Of a stretch of 28,198 bases of DNA, positions 7,778 to 14,441 are shown one piece after another (the stretch's first letter is position 1; every line of letters begins with the position of its first letter). Origin of the DNA: an uncultured Aquincola sp. (lineage in GTDB: Bacteria > Pseudomonadota > Gammaproteobacteria > Burkholderiales > Burkholderiaceae); NCBI GenBank assembly GCA_937883885.1, contig CAKZXL010000721.1:1-28198 (forward strand), in the 5' to 3' direction. The notes beneath the pieces were generated by a model. The model saw only the letters and a program-made list of their open reading frames with translations, did no database searches and was not told the DNA's origin. A program made the position numbers and the translations under genes.

Positions 7778-10465
7778 ATGGCCGAACCGCTGAAACTCAG
7801 ACTCGACATCCGCCTGCTGCTGCCGTCGGTGACCGAGGTGCAGGACCCGTGCGTGCAGCGGCTGGTGCAGGCGCTGGCGGGCCGCGACGGCATTTCCACG
7901 GTGCATGTGGCCGACTCACAGGAAGCAGCCGCGCCCCAACTGTGCATTCACTACGACCCCAAGGTGTTGTCCCTCAGCCGCGTGCGGGAACTGGCACATG
8001 CGGCCGGTGCGCAGCTGAGCGACCGTTTCGGGCACCTGCTGCTGCGAACGTCCACGCTGCACGCCCGCGCCGCGCGCACGCTCACCTCCCGGGTGCAGGC
8101 CTTGGCGGGTGTGGTCGAAGCCGAGGTCACGGCAGGCGGCGCCGTGCGCATCGAATTCGACCGGCAACAGACGACTGCGGGCAAGCTGGACGAGGCCTTG
8201 CGCGAGATGGGCCTCGATCCGCAACCGAGTGCGCGGGCGCAGGAGCCGGCGGGCACGGCCCCCGACAGCCATGACCACCGCGACGGTCACACTCATGGCC
8301 ACGACAAGGATCACCAGCACGATCACGATCATCAGGAAGAACACGGCCGCCGCCCGGCCGGCACGGTGGCCCAAAGCAGCGCCGCCAAAGCGCATGACCA
8401 TGGCGCAGACGACCACGGCGCGGAGCACGGCGACGAAGCCGGGCATGGCGGGCACAGCCATGAACATGGCGGCGGCCTCTTCGGCGAAAGAACCGAACTC
8501 GTGTTCGCGCTGCTGGCCGGCGCCGCCGTCCTCGTCGGCTGGCTGCTCGAATGGCGCGGCCTGGCGCCACAGGTCGTCAGCACGGGCCTGTACGTGGCGG
8601 CCTACGTCTTCGGCGGCTACTACACGCTGAAGGAAGCGATCGAGAACATCCGCGCCAAGCGCTTCGAGATCGACACGCTGATGCTGGTGGCCGCTGCAGG
8701 CGCGGCGGCCCTGGGGGAGTGGGCCGAAGGCGGTCTGCTGCTGTTCCTCTTCAGCCTCGGGCACTCGCTGGAGCACTACGCGATGGGCCGCGCCCGCAAG
8801 GCGATCGAGGCGCTGGCCAAGCTGGCCCCCGAAACGGCGCAGGTGCGGCGCGACGACGCGCGGGTGGAAGAAGTCCGCGTCGAGGCGCTGCAGGTGGGCG
8901 ATGTGGTGATCGTGCGTCCCAACGAGCGGCTACCCGCCGACGGGTTTGTCGTGCAAGGGCAATCCAGCGTGAACCAGGCACCGGTCACCGGCGAAAGCGT
9001 TCCGGTGGACAAGCAGCCGGTGGACGACCGCGAGCAGGCGCTCCAGGGATTCGACAAGCTGGCGGCCGCGCATCGGGTGTTTGCCGGCACCATCAATGGC
9101 AGCGGTGTCCTCGAGGTGATGGTCGCCCGGCGGTCGTCCGAGTCGACCATGGCACGGGTGGTGAAGCTGGTGACCGAAGCCGAGACCCAGCGCTCGCCGA
9201 CCCAGAACTTCACCGAGAAGTTCGAGCGCATCTTCGTTCCGGCGGTGCTGGTGCTCGTCGTGCTGCTGATGTTCGCCGGGCTGGTGATCGACGAGCCCTT
9301 CAGTGCCAGCTTCTACCGCGCGATGGCCGTGCTGGTGGCCGCCAGTCCGTGCGCGCTGGCCATCTCGGTGCCCAGCGCGGTGCTCAGCGGCGTGGCCCGG
9401 GCGGGCCGCAGCGGCGTGCTGGTCAAGGGCGGCGGGCCACTGGAGAACCTGGGCACGCTGACGGCGATCGCCTTCGACAAGACCGGCACGCTCACCGAAG
9501 GCAAGCCGCGCCTGGTGGACGTGGTGCCTGCGCAGCCAGGCGGCGAGGAGGAACTGCTGGCGGTGGCGCTGGCGGTGGAGGAGCACAGCGACCACCCGCT
9601 GGCCAGCGCCATCGTGCAGGGCGCGCGCGAGCGGTTGCAAGGCAAGCCGCAGCAGGTGCGCATCGAGGGGCTGCAGAGCATCACCGGTCGCGGCCTGAAG
9701 GCGCGACTGGGCGCCGAGGAGGTGCACCTGGGCAAGGCGGCGCTGTTCGATGAAGTGCCCGGACGGCCGATGCCGGTCGAATTGACGTCTGCCAACGAGC
9801 GGCTGATGGCCGACGGCCGGACCACCATGGTGCTGCGCGTCGGCGAGCGCTATCTCGGTGTCCTCGGGGTCATGGACACCCCGCGCCCGGCGGCCGCCAC
9901 CGTGATGCGCCAGCTCCAGGAACTGGGCATTCAGCGCCTGATCATGATTTCGGGCGACAACCAGCGCGTGGCGGAGTCGGTCGCCAGGAGCGTCGGTCTC
10001 ACCGAAGCGCGGGGCGATCTGATGCCCGAGCAGAAGGTGGACGCCATCAAGGCGCTGCGCGTCGACGCAGGCAAGGTGGCCATGGTGGGCGACGGCGTCA
10101 ACGACGCGCCGGCGATGGCCAACGCCACGGTCGGCATTGCGATGGGTGCGGCCGGCTCGGATGTCGCGCTGGAGACCGCCGACGTGGCCTTGATGGCCGA
10201 CGACCTGGCGCAGCTGCCATTCGCCGTCGGGCTGTCGCGGCGCACCAGCCGGGTCATCCGGCAGAACCTGTGGGTGAGCCTGGGCGTCGTGGCCGTGCTC
10301 ATTCCATCGACGATCCTCGGACTGAACATCGGCACGGCCGTGCTGTTCCACGAAGGGTCGACGCTGCTGGTCGTCATGAACGCCCTTCGGCTGCTGACCT
10401 ATGAATTCAAGGCGGCGCTGCCGCCCCCGCAGACGGCCCCGGAAACCGCCGCGCAGAATGTCTGA
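7778..10465 (+). CDS. P1B-4-type heavy-metal efflux ATPase with His-rich N-terminus
   Basis: This is a cation-exporting P-type ATPase of about 895 residues. The start at 7778 is chosen because AAGGAG lies 6 nt upstream; an ATG at 7760 is in frame. The first ~150 residues form two degenerate HMA-like modules without CxxC. Residues ~160-235 are very rich in His and Asp (HTHGHDKDHQHDHDH). The core has VTGESVP, the TM6 motif SPCALAI, DKTGTLTEG (phosphorylated Asp near residue 567), HPLASA, GDGVNDAPAM, and the TM8 motif HEGSTLLVVMNALRLL. SPC plus HEGS/T places it in the P1B-4 group (CzcP/CoaT-like), which export Zn, Cd or Co and sometimes Fe. The His-rich segment probably buffers or senses Zn. It is followed 13 nt later by a CusF-like gene. 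Confidence 0.93.
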   Translation: MAEPLKLRLDIRLLLPSVTEVQDPCVQRLVQALAGRDGISTVHVADSQEAAAPQLCIHYDPKVLSLSRVRELAHAAGAQLSDRFGHLLLRTSTLHARAARTLTSRVQALAGVVEAEVTAGGAVRIEFDRQQTTAGKLDEALREMGLDPQPSARAQEPAGTAPDSHDHRDGHTHGHDKDHQHDHDHQEEHGRRPAGTVAQSSAAKAHDHGADDHGAEHGDEAGHGGHSHEHGGGLFGERTELVFALLAGAAVLVGWLLEWRGLAPQVVSTGLYVAAYVFGGYYTLKEAIENIRAKRFEIDTLMLVAAAGAAALGEWAEGGLLLFLFSLGHSLEHYAMGRARKAIEALAKLAPETAQVRRDDARVEEVRVEALQVGDVVIVRPNERLPADGFVVQGQSSVNQAPVTGESVPVDKQPVDDREQALQGFDKLAAAHRVFAGTINGSGVLEVMVARRSSESTMARVVKLVTEAETQRSPTQNFTEKFERIFVPAVLVLVVLLMFAGLVIDEPFSASFYRAMAVLVAASPCALAISVPSAVLSGVARAGRSGVLVKGGGPLENLGTLTAIAFDKTGTLTEGKPRLVDVVPAQPGGEEELLAVALAVEEHSDHPLASAIVQGARERLQGKPQQVRIEGLQSITGRGLKARLGAEEVHLGKAALFDEVPGRPMPVELTSANERLMADGRTTMVLRVGERYLGVLGVMDTPRPAAATVMRQLQELGIQRLIMISGDNQRVAESVARSVGLTEARGDLMPEQKVDAIKALRVDAGKVAMVGDGVNDAPAMANATVGIAMGAAGSDVALETADVALMADDLAQLPFAVGLSRRTSRVIRQNLWVSLGVVAVLIPSTILGLNIGTAVLFHEGSTLLVVMNALRLLTYEFKAALPPPQTAPETAAQNV

Positions 10466-10478
10466 TGGGGGTCACTTG

Positions 10479-10793
10479 ATGAAGCGCCGTCTCTTGTTGC
10501 AAAGCCTGGGCACTGCCGTCGCGGCGACAGCCATGTCGGCTGGAATGGCCGAGCCATTGCCCTCCGATCCCCTGCGCGGCGAAATCGTCAAGATCGATCC
10601 GGAGCGCGGGACGGTCGAGCTGCAGCACGAACCGATTCCGTACCTGCGTCTGCCTGGCAAGCGCACCGTCTTCCGCTACCACCACCCCACCGTCGTGCTG
10701 CGCGTGAAAGCAGGAGATCGCGTCATCTTCAGGGCGGACCGGTTCGATGGCGCGCTCGTGGTCACCGGTCCGATGATCCCGTTGCCAAGGTGA
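10479..10793 (+). CDS. CusF-like periplasmic metal-binding protein, Met ligands absent
   Basis: This is a 104-residue protein with an N-terminal signal sequence beginning MKRRLLLQSLG, which resembles a Tat twin-arginine motif. The mature part, GEIVKIDPERGTVELQHEPI ... LPGKRTVFRYHHPT ... VKAGDRVIFRADR, follows the small beta-barrel pattern of CusF. The CusF His (in LQHEPI) is kept, but the Trp and the two Met ligands of the P-E-M-T-M-x-F segment are replaced by GKRTVFRY, and an extra HH follows. It may therefore prefer Zn/Co or be a structural relative and not a Cu(I) chaperone. It starts 13 nt after the ATPase stop, so it is probably co-transcribed and could accept or buffer the exported metal. 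Confidence 0.75.
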   Translation: MKRRLLLQSLGTAVAATAMSAGMAEPLPSDPLRGEIVKIDPERGTVELQHEPIPYLRLPGKRTVFRYHHPTVVLRVKAGDRVIFRADRFDGALVVTGPMIPLPR

Positions 10794-10829
10794 CGGCAGC
10801 AGATCTCGCTGTTGTTGCGCCCGTCAGTG

Positions 10830-10982
10830 TCAACGCCGAGGATCGGACGACGCGAGCTTGAACTCTTTGAACTCGTCATCGAGCGCGTTGACGGCCACTT
10901 GATAGAGGATCGCGTTCTGCGCGAACTCAGCGCGCTCCTTCGCCGGCGGAGCAAGCGCCTCGCGCGATACCGGCGGTGCTTC
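10830..10982 (-). other. In-frame coding-like extension beyond the lipoprotein stop codon
   Basis: Directly after the TGA of the minus-strand lipoprotein gene (10985-10983) the same frame stays open for 50 codons to a TGA at 10832-10830. It reads like protein (ALAPPAKERAEFAQNAILYQ then VAVNALDDEFKEFKLA), unlike the Arg/Pro-rich chance frames nearby. It has no start codon of its own near its beginning. It could be the tail of a longer ancestral gene interrupted by a nonsense change, or the 3' remnant of another gene. I do not recognise the family. Confidence 0.4.
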
Positions 10983-11456
10983 TCAATGGCGGCCCCCGTG
11001 GTGACCGCCGTGGTGGTAGAAGCCGCCGTGACCACCATGGTGGCCGCCGATGACATACGCACCGCCCCAGTCGTAGTAGTGCAGTCCATCGTAGTAGCCG
11101 AGGTACGGGTAGCCGAGATAGCTGGGGCCGGCATAGCTGGGGACATGGTAGCGGCCACGCTGGATGCGCGCCGCAAGCACCTGTTCCGCGTCCGCCTTGC
11201 CCTGCAGGTAGCGAAGCAGCCCGTCACTGACGCCTGCCTCGCGCTGCGCCGGGATGTCCTGCGGTGACAGCACGAAGGCTGCGCCGCGCCGGGTCAGCTG
11301 GGCGATCACGTCGTCGTCGCTCGCGCCTGACTTCGACAAGGCGACCAGTTCATCCAAACGCATCGGCACAGGAGCGGGGTCGACCGGCGTCGAGGCAGCG
11401 CATCCGCCCATCGACAAGAACAGGCCGGACAACAGGCACAGGGTGATGAACTTCAT
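10983..11456 (-). CDS. Lipoprotein with Gly/Tyr/His-rich C-terminus
   Basis: This 157-residue protein has a lipoprotein signal peptide; the lipobox is LSMGGC with Cys19 as the lipidated residue, so an LspA is needed to mature it. The middle contains MRLDELVALSKSGASDDDVI and a segment with QREAGVSDGLLRYL, a helical repeat-like arrangement found in hypothetical lipoproteins that test regulated degradation or assembly. The last ~60 residues are a low-complexity run of Tyr/Gly then His/Gly (GGHHGGHGGFYHHGGHHGG), a likely Zn/Cu/Ni-binding tail. The ATG at 11456 directly precedes the Lys-led signal. No exact function is assigned. Confidence 0.8.
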   Translation of the reverse strand: MKFITLCLLSGLFLSMGGCAASTPVDPAPVPMRLDELVALSKSGASDDDVIAQLTRRGAAFVLSPQDIPAQREAGVSDGLLRYLQGKADAEQVLAARIQRGRYHVPSYAGPSYLGYPYLGYYDGLHYYDWGGAYVIGGHHGGHGGFYHHGGHHGGRH

Positions 11457-11603
11457 GGCAGCACTCCCGTCCAGCTTGCATTCGCAGGGCTCGGGCGGAG
11501 TCTGCGCCTGCCGGTTCTCGCAGGCAAGTCAGGGTCTCGTCCGGTGCGGTGGCTCGGACTTGCATCAAGGCCGACAGCCGATCGGAGGCGATGCGACTGC
11601 TCT

Positions 11604-12394
11604 TCAGAACCTGGTGCTGATGCCTGCCGACACGAAACCCCTTGGCGATGTGCTGCCCCGCAAGCCCTTGCCCGCGCTGAGGTCCAGTTGTACGTCCCGA
11701 GTGAGCAGGTAGGCGATGCCAGCGTCCACGATGACGGCAGATCGTCCACCCCTTGTCTCGGGTGATTGCAGCCCCGCATCCACGAACAGGTTCAGCGACG
11801 CCGTCGGGTTGTAGCCGACAGTTGCCGCGAAGGTCCGGGCGAAGAATGTCCGCCCCTCCTCGTACTCGACGCGGGCGACGCCGACGTTCGGGTTGAGCGA
11901 CCAGTTCGGCGCGAAATCCCAGTCAGCGGCCAGCCGCAGGTCGCCGCTCGTGCGTCGGCTGCGGAAGCTGCCCGATCCCGAAGGAGGGATGAGCCGCGCA
12001 ATGACGCCGAAGGACGGCGTCGCGCTGTCTGACGGGTCCGTGATCTGGTACTTTGCCCCCAGCGCGACAGGGGCGCCGCCTTCCTGGCGCAGGCCGTCGC
12101 CCGAGCGCTGGAAGACATAGGAATTCGTCTCCAACCTGAACTCCCGATCCTGCCCGATGCCGGCACGCAACAGCAGCGGCGCCATCACGCGCTGATCGGA
12201 AACCCCCTCAGCGCGCCGGAAGCCTTCTGAGCACCCGCCTCGATCTGCAAGCGACCGTGGCCGACCACCTTGCTGCCGTCGGCAATGCCCGGACGGTCGG
12301 CATTGATGGGCTCGTCAGCCTGTGCCGGTGCGACGCTCGTGCCGGTCAATGCGACCGCCGCAACGACCGCCTGTCTTCTCATGCTTCCGTTCAT
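11604..12394 (-). pseudogene. Outer-membrane transporter-like protein, split by a frameshift
   Basis: Two minus-strand frames together make one protein of about 260 residues. The first (12394-12185) has a signal peptide and a mature start EPINADRPGIADGSKVVGHG then RLQIEAGAQK, the hallmark N-terminus of MetA/phenol-degradation-type outer-membrane transporters. The second (read from about 12205 to 11604) continues VSDQRVMAPLLLRAGIGQDR and runs through amphipathic beta-strands to the final GFVSAGISTRF, with the terminal Phe typical of outer-membrane barrels. The join falls at a run of five C (plus strand 12203-12207); one more base there would restore a continuous frame. The gene is thus a recent pseudogene, a phase-variable gene or a sequencing artefact. 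Confidence 0.75.
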
Positions 12395-12645
12395 GAATCG
12401 CGCTCGTCGTCAGCCCGTCGGGCAGGAGTTTGGATTGTCGCCCCGGTTGCATAAACGGCCCGAAGCGATCAAGTACCATGGTTGAGGAGCCTGGATCCGC
12501 AGGCTCGTGCAGCCTTGCGAGCGAGAAAGACCAACAACGAGCCCACCTCTGTCGGCGTCCCACAGGAGACCTTGAGACCCCATGAGTCAATCAAGGGCGA
12601 GGTCGGGCGCTTGATTGGGATCGCCAGCGACTCCAACGACGCGCT

Positions 12646-13284
12646 TCAGGCACCCTTCTTTTCGAGACCGATGAGGTGCTCGGCCACCGCCAACGACTTC
12701 TCGTTGGAACCGGCCATTGACCCGGAAGTGAGCCATCGGCCGTTGACCCCGATCGACGGCGTTCCTTGGAACTTGTACCCCGTAGCCAGCAAGGTGGCCT
12801 GCTTCACCTTCGTTGCGACCGAGAACGAGTTCAGAGCGCCCACAAAGCGGGCTCGGTCGACCCCATTCTTGGCCGCGAAATCGGCAAGGTCCTCGGGCCT
12901 GTCGAGACGCCTGCGCTCGACGTGCAAGGCGGTGAACACCTTGCCGTGCAGCTGCTCCACCAGACCGAGCGCTTCGATCGCGAAGAACAACTGCTGGTGG
13001 ACCACCATCGGGCCCGCACGGAACGCAACCGGGATGCGCCGGAACCGAACGTCGGCAGGCAACTTCTTCTGCCACGCGTCGATCGTGGGCTCGAAAGCAT
13101 GGCAGTGTTCACAGCCATAGGCGAAGAACTCGAGCACTTCGACCTGCTTCGGGTCCAGAGTAGGTTGGCGCGGTGACACGGCAACGTAGTGCTTGCCTTC
13201 GACCAGCCGCTCCTGTGCGGCAACGAGCGCAGGTGGGGCGGCAAGCGAGACGGCGGTGATCTTGGAGAACTGGCGGCGGTCCAT
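12646..13284 (-). CDS. dsbA: DsbA-type thiol:disulfide oxidoreductase with CEHC active site
   Basis: This 212-residue periplasmic thioredoxin-fold oxidase introduces disulfides into exported proteins. It has an N-terminal signal (MDRRQFSKITAVSLA, with a weak Tat-like RR), then EVLEFFAYGCEHCHAFEP with active cysteines C58 and C61, the helical insert, and the cis-proline loop GTPSIGVNG. The usual CPHC is CEHC here, which would change the redox potential. It is close to the DsbA/DsbL group of betaproteobacteria. A MerR-type promoter (13344-13314) stands 30 nt upstream of the ATG, which suggests metal-induced expression and sets it apart from a housekeeping dsbA. It can pair functionally with the DsbB-like gene at the window start. 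Confidence 0.92.
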   Translation of the reverse strand: MDRRQFSKITAVSLAAPPALVAAQERLVEGKHYVAVSPRQPTLDPKQVEVLEFFAYGCEHCHAFEPTIDAWQKKLPADVRFRRIPVAFRAGPMVVHQQLFFAIEALGLVEQLHGKVFTALHVERRRLDRPEDLADFAAKNGVDRARFVGALNSFSVATKVKQATLLATGYKFQGTPSIGVNGRWLTSGSMAGSNEKSLAVAEHLIGLEKKGA

Positions 13285-13313
13285 GGTGAACGCTGGAAGT
13301 GACGGTCCCCAAA

Positions 13314-13344
13314 ATTCTTGAACATGAAGTCGCTACAGAGTCAA
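13314..13344 (-). promoter_or_regulatory. MerR-type promoter of dsbA
   Basis: Reading leftward, the -35 is TTGACT (13344-13339), then exactly 19 bp, then -10 AAGAAT (13319-13314). The left half-site ACTCTGTAG matches the PbrR/CadR operator arm; the right arm (CTTCATGTT) is degenerate. The over-long 19-bp spacer is the hallmark of promoters that MerR-family activators untwist. The -10 ends 29 nt before the dsbA ATG, like the other MerR-type sites in this window. Confidence 0.6.
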
Positions 13345-13419
13345 GCGCAACCTGGCTGCTTCGAGAAGGAGCTGCACGACAACGCAACGGCCGCTATACA
13401 AACCGTCGCTGCGCTGCCC

Positions 13420-13811
13420 TCAGCCGGTGAACTGAAAACCTAGTCCGTCCGTGTCCGTGAGATCAGGGCAAGGACAGTGCAACGTGGGTGGCGATGTCAA
13501 GGACTGGCTGCGGCCGAGCGCCTCATCAGCCGCTGCGTCGGCTGCGCCGCCGAGGGCGCGACGCCGTTCGTGCCCGTACCCGCCGGCAGCCGAGTCCGCT
13601 TGTAGGTCGTGTCCGCCACCAGATCCAAACGGCCCTCGCGGCGCCACTGCCCGGCAGCGTCGCGCGTCATCCTGTAGCCGTCGCAGCCCCCTGTTGCCGA
13701 GCGTCCGAAAGATCGTCTCGATGAACGGGACCGTACGGTCTGCGCCAAGCAGTCCGCCCGCCCGGCCCGTTCGCCGATCAGCATCGTGGATGGACGCTTC
13801 GGAAACAAGAC
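13420..13811 (-). other. Possible decayed coding region, unassigned
   Basis: Between dsbA and the TRAP genes the minus strand holds two frames with protein-like stretches: one ending around TVPFIETIFRTLGNRG (about 13690-13740), and a second continuing GCDGYRMTRDAAGQWRREGR then LDLVADTTYKRTRLPAG (about 13590-13690). They abut in a way that suggests one gene with an indel. I do not recognise a family and no start codon with a ribosome site is clear. The rest of the interval shows nothing supportable. Confidence 0.25.
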
Positions 13812-13842
13812 TTGACTCAGTAGCAACTGGAGATTGTCCAAT
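13812..13842 (+). promoter_or_regulatory. Orphan MerR-type promoter facing a remnant region
   Basis: TTGACT (13812-13817), a 19-bp spacer, and TCCAAT (13837-13842). The spacer holds CAGTAG-CAA-CTGGAG, a partial version of the PbrR/CadR dyad. The next ATG (13874) is 31 nt past the -10, the same distance as in the other sites, but the reading frame there is short and looks decayed. It may be a leftover promoter of a lost metal gene that now could drive the truncated TRAP genes. Confidence 0.45.
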
Positions 13843-13873
13843 GGAAGCTCCCTGCGCGATTCGGAACCAAGCC

Positions 13874-14128
13874 ATGAACCAAACCACGCCCAATCGCAGC
13901 GAATGCGGCTCAGCTGCCACATCCCGCTCGCATCCATCGCGCGCTGCCGGATCGGTGGTCCTGGCTGCCGGGGATCCTGGGGTGGATCGGCAATTGCGGG
14001 GGGCGCCTGCCGTGCTGGGCGTCCTCCTGCCCTGGAGGATCACGCGCGGAACCGGCATATCCAAGATCATTGACGTGTCGCCGTGCCGAGGCGGACCGAG
14101 GCTTGGCCAGCTTGAGGTCAGCCCGTGA
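13874..14128 (+). pseudogene. Short Cys-containing ORF behind the orphan MerR-type promoter
   Basis: This 84-codon frame starts MNQTTPNRSECGSAATSRSH. The cysteine/serine-rich beginning loosely recalls the N-terminus of the window's PbrA (ASCGSAACES), but the remainder does not resemble any metal transporter I know. A second frame alongside contains GILGWIGNCGGRLP, so a frameshift is possible. It overlaps the start of the truncated dctQ frame. Support comes only from the well-placed promoter; it is most likely a 5' remnant of a deleted gene. Confidence 0.25.
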
Positions 14129-14441
14129 AGCGAGCGCTCCTCGCCGCTCTGCAGGTCGCCATCTCGCGGGTCTCCTGCTGGTGCTGTTGCCGCTTTGTGC
14201 CGCCGCCGTGTGGGTGACCTGGCCGCAGGCGGTCGCTTCGTTCATGACGGGGGAGACGCGTGCCAGCCGCGAGAGCCTCAGCGAGTTTCCCGCCTGGATC
14301 ATGAAGGGCATGCTGCCGCTCGGCTTCTTCAGCCTCGCCACGCAGGGCGCCGCTGAGGCCGTGCGCTGCGTGGCCTTTCTGGCCGGCGTCGCGCCCAGGC
14401 CGCTGGGCATCGAGCACCCGGATCGCAGGGGGTTGGCATGA
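14070..14441 (+). pseudogene. dctQ: TRAP transporter small subunit DctQ, N-terminally truncated
   Basis: Only the C-terminal half of a DctQ-type subunit is recognisable: from about residue 24, SAPRRSAGRHLAGLLLVLLP, a TM, then ASRESLSEFPAWIMKGMLPLG and a second TM. Full proteins have four TM helices and about 160-200 residues; the first two helices are missing and the upstream DNA does not encode them in another frame. The only in-frame start before the homology is a TTG (14070). It ends in an ATGA overlap with dctM, so the original operon order dctQ-dctM is preserved. The cut near 14120 marks a deletion or insertion endpoint. Confidence 0.7.

Noticed and set aside
8930..10351. Long minus-strand frame opposite the P1B-4 ATPase
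   Set aside because: The plus strand has full ATPase motifs; the reverse frame is His/Arg/Gln-rich shadow with no motif.
12395..12645. Possible small gene between the transporter and dsbA
   Set aside because: Frames are short, without ribosome sites or recognisable protein features.
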